Shown here: positions 49,318 to 58,674 of the stretch, piece after piece
Numbering within the stretch: the first letter of the stretch is position 1
Layout of the letters: every line of letters begins with the position of its first letter
Assembly (NCBI RefSeq): GCF_000718785.1
Contig: NZ_JOCA01000007.1
Location: 181,928 to 245,927, forward strand
DNA from: Streptomyces sp. NRRL WC-3626
GTDB taxonomy: Bacteria > Actinomycetota > Actinomycetes > Streptomycetales > Streptomycetaceae
Length of the DNA: 64,000 bases
Reading direction: 5' to 3'
Program-made: the position numbers and the translations under genes
The notes under the pieces: generated by a model
Database searches by the model: none
Told to the model about the DNA's origin: nothing
The model's input: only the letters and a program-made list of their open reading frames with translations

Positions 49318-50040
49318 ATGAGCTCCAGCAGTGCGGCTCCCGGCCGCGGTGACAAGGCCGAGAAGCCTCCGATGCGGGACGCCCTGGTCGCGGCGGCGTT
49401 CCGGCTGTTCCTGGAGCGGGGTTACGAGCAGACCACGGTCGACGACATCGTGGCGCTCGCGAGGGTCGGACGGCGGTCCTTCTTCCGCTACTTCCCCTCC
49501 AAGGAGGATGTGGTCTTCCCGGACCACGAGCGGTGCCTGGCCGACATGACCGACTTCCTGGCGGCCGGCCCCGCCGACGGCGAACCGGTGCGCCGGGTCT
49601 GCGACGCGGCCCGGCTGGTGCTGCTGATGTACGCCGAGAACCCGGCGTTCTCCGTGCAGCGCTACCGCCTCACCAAGCAGGTGCCGGGGCTGCGGGCCTA
49701 CGAGCTGTCCGTGGTCTGGCGGTACGAGCGGGCGCTGGCCGGATATCTGCGGGAGCGGTTCGCCGGTCTGCCCGACGGCATCCTGCGCGCCGATGTGATC
49801 GCGGCGGCGGTGGTGGCGGCGCACAACAACGCCCTGCGTTCCTGGCTGCGTTCGGACGGGAAGGGGGACGCGGGGGCCGCGGTGGACCACGCGCTGGAGC
49901 ATGTGCGGGAGGCGTTCACCGCCGGGCCCGTCCCGCCGGTGGCGGAGGGGCCCGAGGACGTGGTGGTGGTCGTCTCACGGCGCGGGGCGCCGCTGTGGCG
50001 GGTGGTGCGGGAACTGGAGACCGCGCTCGGGAACGGCTGA
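49318..50040 (+). CDS. TetR-family transcriptional repressor
   Basis: 240 residues from ATG at 49318. The N-terminal helix-turn-helix (RDALVAAAFRLFLERGYEQT, VDDIVALARVGRRSFFRYFP, SKEDVVFPDHER) is typical of TetR. The rest is a helical ligand-binding domain (AENPAFSVQRYRLTKQVPGL). There is no ribosome site, and TACGTT lies six bases upstream, so the message is probably leaderless. A shared operator lies before this gene and before the zinc-ribbon gene. The C-terminal 30 residues (VVVVVSRRGAPLWRVVRELE) extend the usual domain. Confidence 0.9.
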   Translation: MSSSSAAPGRGDKAEKPPMRDALVAAAFRLFLERGYEQTTVDDIVALARVGRRSFFRYFPSKEDVVFPDHERCLADMTDFLAAGPADGEPVRRVCDAARLVLLMYAENPAFSVQRYRLTKQVPGLRAYELSVVWRYERALAGYLRERFAGLPDGILRADVIAAAVVAAHNNALRSWLRSDGKGDAGAAVDHALEHVREAFTAGPVPPVAEGPEDVVVVVSRRGAPLWRVVRELETALGNG

Positions 50041-50083
50041 TCCGGCACGGACCCCCGCCCCGATTTCGAGGGTACGCAGTGCC

Positions 50084-50112
50084 TTTACCTGTGGCACTGA
50101 GTGCCATACCCT
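50084..50112 (+). promoter_or_regulatory. Promoter with operator in its spacer
   Basis: TTTACC (50084-50089) and TACCCT (50107-50112) are 17 bases apart. The palindrome TGGCACT-G-AGTGCCA (50092-50106) fills the spacer. Binding of the TetR protein would block RNA polymerase directly. Confidence 0.7.
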
Positions 50113-50205
50113 GTGGCCTGTGCACGGTGGCACGACACACCGGGCACACGCGTGCCGGGTGACCGCGCACGCCGGATTCCGGCCGAGTGCAGGGAGTTGA
50201 CCAGC

Positions 50206-50610
50206 GTGTACCACCACTCAGGAAGCGTCGCTCAGCAGGCAGCCGGCTCCGCGGCGGGCGTCCTCGACCCGCAGGCGGAGGCCATGCTCTTCCAGCGCTG
50301 CGCCTGGTGCGGCACCGCCACGTACCACCGGCTGCTCTGCCCGGTCTGCCAGGGCAGTGAGCTGCGTACGGAGCGCAGTCAGGGCGTCGGGACGATCCGC
50401 CATTCCACGGTGGTGCACCGCAACACCCCGGCGGCCCGCAATGTGTCCCTGATCGAGATGGCCGAGGGCTTCGTGGTGCGGGGCAGGGTGATGGGCCCGC
50501 CCATCGGCATCCACGGCGGCGACCGGGTCCGGCTGTCGACGGCCAAGGACCCGGTGCGCGGCGAGCCGGTCTTCCAGCTGGTGGACGAGCCGTTCCGGGC
50601 CTGGACCTGA
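50206..50610 (+). CDS. Zinc-ribbon/OB-fold protein (DUF35 type)
   Basis: 134 residues from GTG at 50206 with AGGGAG nine bases upstream. CAWCGTATYHRLLCPVC is a rubredoxin-like zinc ribbon (C-x2-C ... C-x2-C). After it comes an OB fold: GVGTIRHSTVVHR and EMAEGFVVRGRVMGPPIGIH, ending in RVRLSTAKD. DUF35 proteins usually work with thiolase/acyl-CoA enzymes and hand over substrates. No thiolase is present here. Control by the upstream TetR protein is likely. Confidence 0.83.
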   Translation: MYHHSGSVAQQAAGSAAGVLDPQAEAMLFQRCAWCGTATYHRLLCPVCQGSELRTERSQGVGTIRHSTVVHRNTPAARNVSLIEMAEGFVVRGRVMGPPIGIHGGDRVRLSTAKDPVRGEPVFQLVDEPFRAWT

Positions 50611-50653
50611 CGGTCGCTCGACCACGGTTCCAGGACGCGCGGTCCGGCCGGGT

Positions 50654-51034
50654 TCAGAGCGTGATGCGGATACCGACCGTGCCGTCCGCGCCCCGGCGCA
50701 GCCGGCTGCCCAGCAGGGTCAGCCGGCCCACGAGGCCGTACTTGCGGGCGAGCAGTTCGCGGTAGCGGGCGGTGGTCGCCGCGTCGCAGATCTCCGCGGT
50801 GCCGGGGACCTGCTCGCCGGTCGGGTTGCCGCGCAGGTCGCAGGGGCCGACCAGGACATCGCCGCGGGCGCGGATCCGCTTCACCTTCCACGAGTCGGTG
50901 ACGGTCCACACGCCGAGCGCGTCACCGTCGCGCACCACCCACACCGGGGTGGCGACGGGCGTACCGTTCTTGCGGTAGCTGGTGACCAACAGGTACTTCC
51001 CGGCACCGAGCCGGTCGGGCAACGCCTCGTCCAT
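50654..51034 (-). CDS. PPOX-class F420-dependent oxidoreductase-like protein
   Basis: 126 residues from ATG at 51034. The order KYLLVTSYRKNGTPVATPVW, VVRDGDALGVWTV, DSWKVKRIRARGDVLVGPCD and GNPTG matches the split-barrel flavin/F420-binding family in which short proteins use F420. There is no ribosome site, and TAGACT lies six bases before the start, so it is probably leaderless. The substrate is unknown. It lies 10 bases after the methyltransferase stop but is transcribed in the opposite promoter context, so it is likely separate. Confidence 0.82.
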   Translation of the reverse strand: MDEALPDRLGAGKYLLVTSYRKNGTPVATPVWVVRDGDALGVWTVTDSWKVKRIRARGDVLVGPCDLRGNPTGEQVPGTAEICDAATTARYRELLARKYGLVGRLTLLGSRLRRGADGTVGIRITL

Positions 51035-51043
51035 GTGGGAAGT

Positions 51044-51775
51044 CTACGCGTGCGGGCGGCGCGCGACGAAGACGAACTCCCGCCCCGGGCGGTCGGGGGC
51101 GTCCCGTACGTCCTCCGTCTCGTAGCCGTGCAGGGCCAGATCCGCCTCGACCTCCTCCCGTTCGCGGAAACGCAGCGTCGAGTCCGAGGTGAGCACCGCC
51201 CCGTCCGCGGCGAACACGTAGGTCGTACGGAAGGTCACCAGCGGGCCCTCCACCCCGGTCACCCGGTGCCAGCTCTCGACCGGGCCGACGCCGGGGATGT
51301 CCGCCGTGTGGTACGACTCCTCCCGCGTCCAGCCCTCCCAGGCCCGCCGGGCCGGGACACGGGTCTCGAACACCAGGCGTCCGCCCGGCCGCAGGGCCGC
51401 GTGAGCGCCCCGCAGCGTGCCGTGCCAGCTGTCCGGATCGGCGATGGCCTGGGCGACGTTCGCCGTCATGGTCGCCAGATCGGCCCGCAGCGGCGGCAGC
51501 GCCGTGGCGTCGCCCTCGATCCAGCGGACCCGCTCCCCGCCCGGCTTGGCCCTGGCCACGTCGAGGGAGGCCCCGGCGGGTTCGACGCCGACGACCTCGA
51601 TCCCCCGGCCGGCGAGGAGCAGCGCGAACACGCCCGTCCCGCAGCCGATGTCCAGCACCCGCCGGGCCTGGAACTCTTCCGCCATGGCGAGGTAGGCGCG
51701 GAGATCGCTCCGGTCGGGGTCGAGGGGGTCGTAGACCGCGGCGAGCCGCGGATTTCCGAAGCACTCGTCAGCCAC
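51044..51775 (-). CDS. Class I SAM-dependent methyltransferase
   Basis: 243 residues from GTG at 51775. Motif I is [17 protein letters not shown], followed by [18 protein letters not shown] and [20 protein letters not shown]. The C-terminal part resembles small-molecule methyltransferases ([20 protein letters not shown]). The start overlaps the PatB-type gene stop by 8 bases, so translation is coupled to that gene. The acceptor is unknown; a sulfur or amine acceptor is conceivable from the neighbour, but that is inference. Confidence 0.85.
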   Translation of the reverse strand: MADECFGNPRLAAVYDPLDPDRSDLRAYLAMAEEFQARRVLDIGCGTGVFALLLAGRGIEVVGVEPAGASLDVARAKPGGERVRWIEGDATALPPLRADLATMTANVAQAIADPDSWHGTLRGAHAALRPGGRLVFETRVPARRAWEGWTREESYHTADIPGVGPVESWHRVTGVEGPLVTFRTTYVFAADGAVLTSDSTLRFREREEVEADLALHGYETEDVRDAPDRPGREFVFVARRPHA

Positions 51776-52967
51776 GGTCGCCGCCCGCGCGCTCCACGGC
51801 GGCCGCCATCCGCCGTACGGCCTCATCGAGCACCTCGGGCGAGGCGGCGAGGTTCAGCCGGGCGTGGCCCGCTCCTCCGGTGCCGAACGGCAGGCCCGAG
51901 TTGAGGGCCACCCGGCCGTGTTCGAGGAAGGGGGCGGCGGGGTCGTCGCCGAGGCCGAGGGCGCGGCAGTCCAGCCAGGCGAGGTAGGTGGCGTCGCCCG
52001 GCCGGTGGCGGACCGCCGGCAGCCGTTCGGCCAGCAGGTCCGCGAGGAGCCGCCGGTTGGAGTCGAGCCCGTCGAGCAGGGCGTCCAGCCACGCGGTGCC
52101 GTCGCGCAGGGCGGCGGTGTGGGCGAGGATGCCGACATGGCTCGGGCCGTGGCCGACCTCCTCGGGCATCCGCGCCAGGTCGTCCGCGGCGTCGGCCCCC
52201 GCGACGGCGAGGGCCGCCTTGAGTCCGGCCAGGTTCCACGCCTTCGACGCCGACATCAGGGACAGTCCGCGCTCGCCGCCCGGCACGCTCAGGTACGGCA
52301 CGAACCGCGAGTCCCCGAGGGCCAGCGGGGCATGGATCTCGTCGGCGACGACGCGTACGCCGTACCGCTCGGCGAGGGCGGCCACGGCGGTCAGCTCGTC
52401 GGCGGTGTGCACGGTGCCGGTGGGGTTGTGCGGGCTGCACAGCAGATAGGCGGCCCGCCGCCGGCCCTCCGTCACCCGCCGGAAGGTGTCCTCGAGGACG
52501 TCCAGGTCGATCCGCGCGTCCGCGCCGAGCGGGGCCTCGGCCACCTCCCGGTCCAGGTGGCGGACGAAGTCGTAGAAGGGCGGGTACACCGGCGGGTTGA
52601 CCACCACCGGGTCCCCGTACCCGGTGACCAGCTTCAGCATCTCCACCACGCCCAGCATGACGTCGGGCACGATCGCGGTGCGCTCCACGGCGAGCCCGTC
52701 CCAGTCCCACCGCTTCCGCGCGAAGGCGGCCAGCGCCTCGGCGTAGGCGGTGCCGGCCGGGTAGCCGGTGTCGCCGAGCTCCATGGCCCCGGTGACGGTG
52801 CGGACGATCGGTTCGGCCAGGGGTACGTCCATCTCGGCCACCCACAGGGGCAGTACGTCCTCGGGGTGGGTGCGCCACTTCATGCTGGTGCGGCGGCGCA
52901 GCCGGTCGAGGGTGAGGGTGCGCAGGGGATTCGGTTCACCGGACGTGGCGTTCGGGGTCCTGGTCAT
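51768..52967 (-). CDS. MalY/PatB-type PLP-dependent C-S lyase
   Basis: 399 residues from ATG at 52967. The fold-type I aminotransferase order is intact: [67 protein letters not shown] and the PLP lysine in [17 protein letters not shown]. This pattern is that of cystathionine beta-lyase/PatB enzymes, which cleave C-S bonds. TATCGT lies 7 bases before the ATG, as in leaderless genes. It is the first gene of a pair with the methyltransferase. Confidence 0.9.
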   Translation of the reverse strand: MTRTPNATSGEPNPLRTLTLDRLRRRTSMKWRTHPEDVLPLWVAEMDVPLAEPIVRTVTGAMELGDTGYPAGTAYAEALAAFARKRWDWDGLAVERTAIVPDVMLGVVEMLKLVTGYGDPVVVNPPVYPPFYDFVRHLDREVAEAPLGADARIDLDVLEDTFRRVTEGRRRAAYLLCSPHNPTGTVHTADELTAVAALAERYGVRVVADEIHAPLALGDSRFVPYLSVPGGERGLSLMSASKAWNLAGLKAALAVAGADAADDLARMPEEVGHGPSHVGILAHTAALRDGTAWLDALLDGLDSNRRLLADLLAERLPAVRHRPGDATYLAWLDCRALGLGDDPAAPFLEHGRVALNSGLPFGTGGAGHARLNLAASPEVLDEAVRRMAAAVERAGGDRG

Positions 52968-53121
52968 GATTCCCACGATAGGCGGCCCGCGGCCGTGGCG
53001 CGGAAGGGATCGCGTCCGGTCTGAACGCGGCGGGTTCCGGGCCCGTATGGGTAGAGGACCTCCGACTCGGCGGGGGTCTCCGCGGTGTCCGTACCGCGCG
53101 GCTGAGGTTCGGGAGCCATGC

Positions 53122-54501
53122 ATGAGGCACGCACGACGACGGGTCGTCCGGCGAGTGACACGGCTGGCGGCCGTCGGCGGACTCCTCCTGGGGGCCACCA
53201 TGGTCACCCACGCCGTCGCCAGTGAGCCCCGCGCGCCCGGCGCGGTGCCCTTGTCCACCGCCGGGGAGAAGGCGTCGGCCGGACCGGGCGACGAACTGGT
53301 GTCCCGGCTCGGCACGTCCCGTACGGCGGGCAGCTGGATCGCCGCCGACGGCGGGACGGTGGTCGCGGTCACCGACGAGAAGGCGGCGGCGCGGGTACGC
53401 GGGTCCGGCGCCGAGCCGAAGATGGTGGACCACAGCATGGACGACCTCAAGTCGGCGACCAAGACGCTGGGTTCGGCGCCGCGCGTGCCCGGGACCGCGT
53501 GGGCCGTGGACTACCGGGCCAACGAGGTGGTGGTCCGGGGCGACCGCACGGTGTCCGCGGAGGACTGGTCCGAGCTGACCGAAGTCGCCGACGGCATCGG
53601 CGGGTTCGTCCGTATGGAGCGCAGCGAGGGCACGTTCACCACCCGCCTCAACGGGGCCCGGCCCATCCTGTCGACGGCCGGCCGCTGCTCGGCGGGCTTC
53701 AACGTCACCGACGGGAAGCGGGACTTCATCCTCACGGCGGGTCACTGCGGGCCCGACGGCTCGGTGTGGTTCGCCGACGACCAGGCGAAACAGGAGGTGG
53801 GGACGACGGTCGGCGGCAGCTTCCCGGGGGACGACTACTCGCTGATCGAGTACGCGTCCGGCCGGGCGGGCGAGGGCGCCGGTGTGGTGGCCGTCGGCGA
53901 GGGCAAGGGCGTACGGATCACGGGGGTGGCGGATCCCACGGTGGGCCAGCGGGTGTTCCGCAGCGGCAGTACGAGCGGACTGCGGGACGGCGAGGTGACG
54001 GCGCTCAACGCGACGGTGAACTACCCGGAGGGCACGGTCAGCGGTCTCGTCGAGTCGAATGTGTGCGCCGAGCCCGGGGACAGCGGCGGTCCGATGTTCT
54101 CCGAGGGGATCGCGCTCGGTGTCACGTCGGGTGGCAGCGGTGACTGCCGGACGGGCGGTACGACGTACTTCCAGCCGGTGACGAAGGCACTGGCCGAGCT
54201 CGACGTACGGCTCATCGTGGCGCCCGGCGCCGACGGCGGTGCGGCGAAGCCCTCCCCGGCCCCGTCGGACGCGCAGGGCGCGGTGGCTCCGGACGCCGCT
54301 TCGCCGGGGTCGTCGACCTCGGTGAAGGGCATCCTCCCGGACCCGTCGACACTGGTGTCGCGGCTGGCCGATCCCCGTAACGTCGGTCCGGGGCTACTGG
54401 TGTTCGGGGCCAGCCTGGTCGCCCTGGTGGCGTCCCGCTGGATACGGGCCGAGCAGGACCGCAAGGAGTATCGCCGGCACTATTCGGCGACCTGGGGCTG
54501 A
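53122..54501 (+). CDS. Membrane-anchored trypsin-like serine protease (S1 family)
   Basis: 459 residues from ATG at 53122 with GGGAG six bases upstream. The N-terminus is a signal sequence ([20 protein letters not shown], then [13 protein letters not shown]). A propeptide-like region (~30-190) precedes the chymotrypsin fold with [19 protein letters not shown] and EPGDSGGPM (His, Asp, Ser). A Pro/Ala linker and a C-terminal span ([20 protein letters not shown]), then a charged [18 protein letters not shown] tail, tether it to the membrane. It resembles streptogrisins with an added anchor. Cysteine pairs are present. Confidence 0.9.
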   Translation: MRHARRRVVRRVTRLAAVGGLLLGATMVTHAVASEPRAPGAVPLSTAGEKASAGPGDELVSRLGTSRTAGSWIAADGGTVVAVTDEKAAARVRGSGAEPKMVDHSMDDLKSATKTLGSAPRVPGTAWAVDYRANEVVVRGDRTVSAEDWSELTEVADGIGGFVRMERSEGTFTTRLNGARPILSTAGRCSAGFNVTDGKRDFILTAGHCGPDGSVWFADDQAKQEVGTTVGGSFPGDDYSLIEYASGRAGEGAGVVAVGEGKGVRITGVADPTVGQRVFRSGSTSGLRDGEVTALNATVNYPEGTVSGLVESNVCAEPGDSGGPMFSEGIALGVTSGGSGDCRTGGTTYFQPVTKALAELDVRLIVAPGADGGAAKPSPAPSDAQGAVAPDAASPGSSTSVKGILPDPSTLVSRLADPRNVGPGLLVFGASLVALVASRWIRAEQDRKEYRRHYSATWG

Positions 54502-54505
54502 GCAG

Positions 54506-54582
54506 GTCCCCCGCCGGGTCGGACGGGGGACGGTGATGCCGGGGTCGGTGTGGGAGGGGCACCCGTGGGGACACGGGTGCCC
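54506..54582 (+). terminator. Two tandem hairpins after the protease gene
   Basis: GTCCCCCG/CGGGGGAC (54506-54513 and 54524-54531) and GGGCACCCGTG/CACGGGTGCCC (54557-54567 and 54572-54582) are perfect 8-bp and 11-bp stems. They lie between the convergent stops 54501 and 54621. Confidence 0.8.
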
Positions 54583-54620
54583 GGGTGACGGGTCGACGAG
54601 CCGGGGCGGCGGGACGCCGC

Positions 54621-54794
54621 TCAGGCGGCTCTGGCCGGCTGCGGGAGGGCCGAGGCCCACTCCTGGACCAGGCGCTGGTACTCCTCGCGCTGTTCGACGC
54701 TCAGTGTCCCGCCCGACCGGAGCCACAGGGCCCGGATCTCCTCGTTGACCTCGGCAGCCGATCGCTCGGAGGAGGGTTCAACACTGGTGGACAT
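54621..54794 (-). CDS. Small actinobacterial hypothetical protein (57 residues)
   Basis: ATG at 54794 (the residues upstream in the frame lack a site). It reads MSTSVEPSSERSAAEVNEEI, RALWLRSGGTLSVEQREEYQ and RLVQEWASALPQP, a compact acidic helical protein. TATGCT lies 7 bases before the ATG, as in leaderless starts. Families with this EEIRALWxRSGG core are widespread in Streptomyces; the role is unknown. Confidence 0.72.
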   Translation of the reverse strand: MSTSVEPSSERSAAEVNEEIRALWLRSGGTLSVEQREEYQRLVQEWASALPQPARAA

Positions 54795-54935
54795 ACCGTG
54801 AAGCATACGGCGCCCGGCGTGAAGGCGCTGTGAGTAATCGCACCCTCTTCGGGCATTTCGGACAGTGTCACTGATCACGTCCATCTGCCCAGCAACGTGG
54901 GCGAGTTCACACTCCCAGCGCCCTCCCGGCCGGCA

Positions 54936-55631
54936 TCAGGTGCCCGGCTTACGGCCGTACACGTAGACGTCGTCGCCCTTCTTCAGCAGCGACCAGTACT
55001 TCTTGGCCGCGGTCCTGGTCATGTTGACGCAGCCATGGGAGCCCGGCGGGTTCCACATGCTGACGCCGACCGAGTGGAAGGCCTGGCCGCCGTCGAAGAA
55101 CTGGCTGTACGGCATGGGCACGTCGTAGATGGTCGAAACGTGGTCGATGTTGCGCCAGTAGACCTTCTTCAGACCGGTGCGGGTCTCGTACCCGTTGCGT
55201 CCCGTGCGGACCGGCACCGGCCCGTAGACCAGCTTCTTGCCGTCCTGGATCCAGCTGAGCTGGAGCGTCAGGTCGACACAGGCGATACGCCCCTTGTTCG
55301 TGGGGCATTTGCCCGACTTGTTAGGGTTCTTGCCGACGGCCTTCTGCTTGTTCATCAGGTTCATCACGCCCCAGGTGACGGGGCCGGCGTATCCGATGTT
55401 CGGCGTGATGCCGTGCTTGGTCTGGAAGGCGCGGGTGGCCTTGCAGTCGGCGGAGGACTGCTTCCCGTCGACCGGACGGCCGAGGAACTTCTCCACCTTC
55501 TTCTGGTACGGGCCCGTCGAGGTGGTGCAGCTCGCGGCCTGTGCGGGTGCCGCGCCGAGCGCGAGTGTGAGCGGAGCCACCAGCGCGGTGACCCCGAGAA
55601 CGACGGCACTCCGTCTGCGTATGTCCCCCAT
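54936..55631 (-). CDS. Secreted L,D-transpeptidase (YkuD) with peptidoglycan-binding domain
   Basis: 231 residues from ATG at 55631, with GGAAGAGG upstream. A signal peptide (RRRSAVVLGVTALVAPLTLA) is cut near AQA. A PG-binding-like domain (SADCKATRAFQTKHGITPNI, GPVTWGVMNLM) is followed by the YkuD domain with catalytic FHSVGV and SHGCVNMT (Cys nucleophile). It makes 3-3 cross-links in peptidoglycan. Three other cysteines (SCTTS, DCKA, KCPT) may form disulfides outside the cell. Confidence 0.92.
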   Translation of the reverse strand: MGDIRRRSAVVLGVTALVAPLTLALGAAPAQAASCTTSTGPYQKKVEKFLGRPVDGKQSSADCKATRAFQTKHGITPNIGYAGPVTWGVMNLMNKQKAVGKNPNKSGKCPTNKGRIACVDLTLQLSWIQDGKKLVYGPVPVRTGRNGYETRTGLKKVYWRNIDHVSTIYDVPMPYSQFFDGGQAFHSVGVSMWNPPGSHGCVNMTRTAAKKYWSLLKKGDDVYVYGRKPGT

Positions 55632-55778
55632 GACCTCTTCCGCCTTTCGTCGAGGTGAGCGCATGGTCTGCGCACTCTGCCAGGTAGACGGACGACCGGG
55701 AAAATCGGTTGTGCGGACCCGGCGGGCCGCGACCGAACGGTGACAATCGGCTCGCGCGTACCGAAAACGATCACCGGT

Positions 55779-56576
55779 TCACGGCCGTGTGCCGTCCGTC
55801 GCCTGCCGGAAACCGGAGTTGACGGCCGTGATGCCGCCGTCGACGACGAGGGTGGTGCCGGTGATCCAGGCGGCGTCGCGGGAGGCGAGGAAGGTGACGG
55901 CGGCCGCGATGTCCTCGGGCTCGCCGACCCGGCCCAGCGGGTAGAGGCGCCGGGCCGCTTCGAGGTCGGCGTCCCGGCCGGCCCAGGCACGGGTGCGGAC
56001 GGTACCCGGTGCCACGAGGTTGACCCGGACCCCACGCGGTCCCGCGTGCCCGGCGAGGGTGCGGGTGAGGGAGATCAGACCGGCCTTGGCGGCGCTGTAG
56101 GCGTGGTTGCCGAAGTCCTGGAGGCCGTTGACGGAGCCGACGCTCACGATCGCGCCCCGGCCCGAGGCGGCGAGGTGCGGGAGCGCGGCGCGGCAGCAGC
56201 GGTGGGCGCCGGTGAGGGTGACGTCGAGGTCGGCGGCCCACTCGTCGTCCGGCTCGTCCTCGAAGCGGGGCGCGTCCGGTGTGCAGTGGGCGGCGTTGTT
56301 CACCAGGACGTCGAGCGAGCCGAAGGCGTCCACCGCGTGCGCCACGGCCCCCTCGACGGAATCCCGGTCGGTCACGTCGCAGGCGAAGGGCTCCGCCGTC
56401 AGCCCCCGGTCCCGCAGCTTCGACGCCGCCCGCCACGCCGCGTCGGGGTCGGCGTCGGTCAGCAGGACGCGGGCCCCCTCCTCGGCGAACCGGGCGGCGG
56501 TGGCCGCGCCGATGCCGCGTGCCGCCCCGGTGATGAGAACCCCGTACCCCGCGAACCGTCTCGTGTCCGTCGTCAT
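55779..56576 (-). CDS. Short-chain dehydrogenase/reductase
   Basis: 265 residues from ATG at 56576. The NAD-binding motif GVLITGAARGIGAATAARFA, the NNAA motif (LDVLVNNAAHC) and the catalytic Ser ... Tyr-x3-Lys (VSVGSVNGLQDFGNHAYSAA, KAG) are intact. The C-terminal SR/GG region (ITGTTLVVDGGITAVNSG) is normal. There is no ribosome site; TACCTT is six bases upstream, so it is likely leaderless. The substrate is unknown. It is a classical SDR. Confidence 0.9.
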   Translation of the reverse strand: MTTDTRRFAGYGVLITGAARGIGAATAARFAEEGARVLLTDADPDAAWRAASKLRDRGLTAEPFACDVTDRDSVEGAVAHAVDAFGSLDVLVNNAAHCTPDAPRFEDEPDDEWAADLDVTLTGAHRCCRAALPHLAASGRGAIVSVGSVNGLQDFGNHAYSAAKAGLISLTRTLAGHAGPRGVRVNLVAPGTVRTRAWAGRDADLEAARRLYPLGRVGEPEDIAAAVTFLASRDAAWITGTTLVVDGGITAVNSGFRQATDGTRP

Positions 56577-56616
56577 GGGGTGAAGGTAGCCGCCGGGGCG
56601 ATCAGCGCGGCAGGGG

Positions 56617-57531
56617 TCAGCGGTAGCCGGTGACGTCCGCCGGCTTGCCCGCGTCCTGGACCTCGACGAGATAGCGCCAGGCGTCGGGGCGGCTGCCGTC
56701 GAGGTCGGTGAAGCCGTACTCCCCCGCGAGGCCGCCGCTGGAGAGCGAGGTGCCGTTGAAGCGGGCCACATCCGGATCGGCGGCGAGAGCGGCGACGGCC
56801 CGGCCCGGATAGCGCGGGGTCTCCGAGATCGCGAAGTGCGGCTCGGTGCCGAGGGCGTCGCGCCAGTTGTCCTCGCGTACGCCGAACTGGTCGAGCATGA
56901 TCTCCGAGCGCAGCCAGCCGGGGGTGAGGGCGACGGCGGTGGCACCGCGCGGGCCGAGTTCGTGGCCGAGGGCGAACGCCATGCGCAGCACGGAGGACTT
57001 GGCCAGGTCGTAGAAGAAGGAGACGCGGTAGTGGTCGCGGTTGTAGTCGGCGGTGCCGTCGGTGACCTCGACGACGAGTCCGCCGGGGTGGCGCAGCAGC
57101 AGGGGCAGGGCGTGGTGGCTGGTGATCGCGTGGGTCTCGACGGCGAGCCGCAGCAGGCGCAGGCCCTTGTCGAGGTCGTGTTCCCAGACGGGCGCCTCCC
57201 AGTCGAAGAGCGTCTCGCCGCCCCAGATGTCGTTGACGAGGACGTCGAGGCGGCCCTGCTCGGCGGCGATCCGGTCGACGAGCGCCTTCACCTGTGCCGG
57301 TTCGAGGTGGTCGGTGGGCACCGCGATGCCCCGGCCGCCCGCCTCGGTCACCAGGTCGGCGGTGTCCTCGATGGTCTCGGGGCGGTCGTACTCGGAGCGG
57401 CGCTCGCGGGTGCTGCGGCCCGTGACGTACACGGTGGCGCCCGCCGCCCCCAGCTCCACGGCGATGCCCCGCCCCGCGCCCCGGGTCGCCCCGGCCACCA
57501 GCGCGACCCTGCCCTTCAACTGCTCCGACAT
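56617..57531 (-). CDS. Short-chain dehydrogenase, divergent type
   Basis: 304 residues from ATG at 57531 with GGGAGG upstream. The NAD site VALVAGATRGAGRGIAVELG and LDVLVNDIWGGETLF (NDIWG in place of NNAG) are seen; the catalytic tyrosine region reads FFYDLAKSSVLRMAFALGHE, with Y-x3-K. A C-terminal ~50 residues (RPDAWRYLVEVQDAGKPADV) extend the fold. NDIWGG and this tail are known from a group of actinobacterial SDRs. The substrate is unknown. It lies 41 bases upstream of the previous SDR, on the same strand. Confidence 0.86.
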   Translation of the reverse strand: MSEQLKGRVALVAGATRGAGRGIAVELGAAGATVYVTGRSTRERRSEYDRPETIEDTADLVTEAGGRGIAVPTDHLEPAQVKALVDRIAAEQGRLDVLVNDIWGGETLFDWEAPVWEHDLDKGLRLLRLAVETHAITSHHALPLLLRHPGGLVVEVTDGTADYNRDHYRVSFFYDLAKSSVLRMAFALGHELGPRGATAVALTPGWLRSEIMLDQFGVREDNWRDALGTEPHFAISETPRYPGRAVAALAADPDVARFNGTSLSSGGLAGEYGFTDLDGSRPDAWRYLVEVQDAGKPADVTGYR

Positions 57532-57625
57532 GTACGGCCTCCCGTCAACGGCTCTTCGCTGTCGCTTCGAGCCTGACGGGTAAGCCGGACATCCTCTGTC
57601 GTCTTTTACCGGGTGGTCCGCGAGG

Positions 57626-58000
57626 TCACCCGGCCGGGCGCAGTCGTGCGTCGAGGTCGTCGTAGGTCGGCAGGAACCAGATCTGGCCGCCGTTGTTGGT
57701 CTCGTGGACGAAGTCGCGCAGGGCCGTGCTCGCGGCGATGTGCCGGGAGATGTCGCCGACCAGGACGAGGCGCAGCCGGTAGTTGGCGAACTTCTGCATC
57801 ACCGCGCCCGCGATACCGGAGCGCAGCCGGAAGAACTCGTCCGCGACCCGCTCGACGGGCACCGCGACCAGCTCGGCGTCCTGTCCGAAGGCGTCGCCGA
57901 GCAGATCGAGTGCCGCGCTCTCGCTGTCCAGGAGCGGGCCGTCGGGAGCGCAGCGCAGCACGCGTACGTCATGGAGGGTCACGAGTGAGTTGGTGGTCAT
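57626..58000 (-). CDS. DUF4180 protein
   Basis: 124 residues from ATG at 58000. VTLHDVRVLRCAPDGPLLDS, ALDLLGDAFGQDAELVAVPV and KFANYRLRLVLVGDISRHIA, then DFVHETNNGGQIWFLPT cover DUF4180. The family is small and without known function. There is no clear ribosome site; TACGAT lies 8 bases before the start. It is convergent with nothing and stands alone, between an SDR and the formaldehyde pair. Confidence 0.82.
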   Translation of the reverse strand: MTTNSLVTLHDVRVLRCAPDGPLLDSESAALDLLGDAFGQDAELVAVPVERVADEFFRLRSGIAGAVMQKFANYRLRLVLVGDISRHIAASTALRDFVHETNNGGQIWFLPTYDDLDARLRPAG

Positions 58001-58044
58001 GGGGCGTGATCGTACGGCCGGACCACGCCCCATGACCACGTTGT

Positions 58045-58674
58045 TCAGTGACCCCGTGCGATCCACTCCTGCAACTGCGGGGCCTCCGCGCCGATCGTGG
58101 TGGAGTCGCCGTGACCGGTGAGGACCTTCGTCTCCGGCGGGAGGGCCAGCAGCCGGTCGCGGATCGAGTCGATGATCGTCGGGAAGTGGGAGAAGGAGCG
58201 GCCGGTGGCGCCGGGGCCGCCCTGGAAGAGGGTGTCGCCGGTGAACACGGTCGCCAGCCCCGGCTCGTACAGGCAGACCGCGCCCGGTGCGTGCCCCGGT
58301 GTGTGCAGCACGGTGAGGTCGGCGCCGGCGGCCTCGATGACCTGGCCGTCGGCCAGCCAGGAGTCGGGGTCGCGGTCGGGGTGGGTCTGCCTCCACAGCG
58401 GGAGGTCGTCGGGGTGCAGCCAGATGGTGGCACCGGTGCGGTCGGCGAGGGCGGGCGCGGCGTCGATGTGGTCGTTGTGGGCGTGGGTGCACACGATGGC
58501 CGTCAGGCGCCGGTCCCCCACCGCCTCGGCGATGGCGTCGGCGTCATGGGCTGCGTCGATGACGATCGCCTCGTGGTCGTCGCCGACGATCCATACGTTG
58601 TTGTCGACGTCCCAGGTGCCGCCGTCGAGGCTGAACTGCCCCGAGGTGACGAGTCGTTCGATGCGGGCGGCCAT
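58045..58674 (-). CDS. MBL-fold hydrolase, likely mycothiol-dependent formaldehyde pathway
   Basis: 209 residues from ATG at 58674, which overlaps the dehydrogenase stop (ATGA). The metal motif CTHAHNDHID (HxHxDH) and the other ligands (HTPGHAPGAVCLY, FTGDTLFQGG, LTGHGDSTT) are complete. MBL proteins coupled to S-(hydroxymethyl)mycothiol dehydrogenase are common in actinobacteria and are thought to hydrolyse S-formylmycothiol to formate. The coupling makes that role likely here. Confidence 0.88.
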   Translation of the reverse strand: MAARIERLVTSGQFSLDGGTWDVDNNVWIVGDDHEAIVIDAAHDADAIAEAVGDRRLTAIVCTHAHNDHIDAAPALADRTGATIWLHPDDLPLWRQTHPDRDPDSWLADGQVIEAAGADLTVLHTPGHAPGAVCLYEPGLATVFTGDTLFQGGPGATGRSFSHFPTIIDSIRDRLLALPPETKVLTGHGDSTTIGAEAPQLQEWIARGH

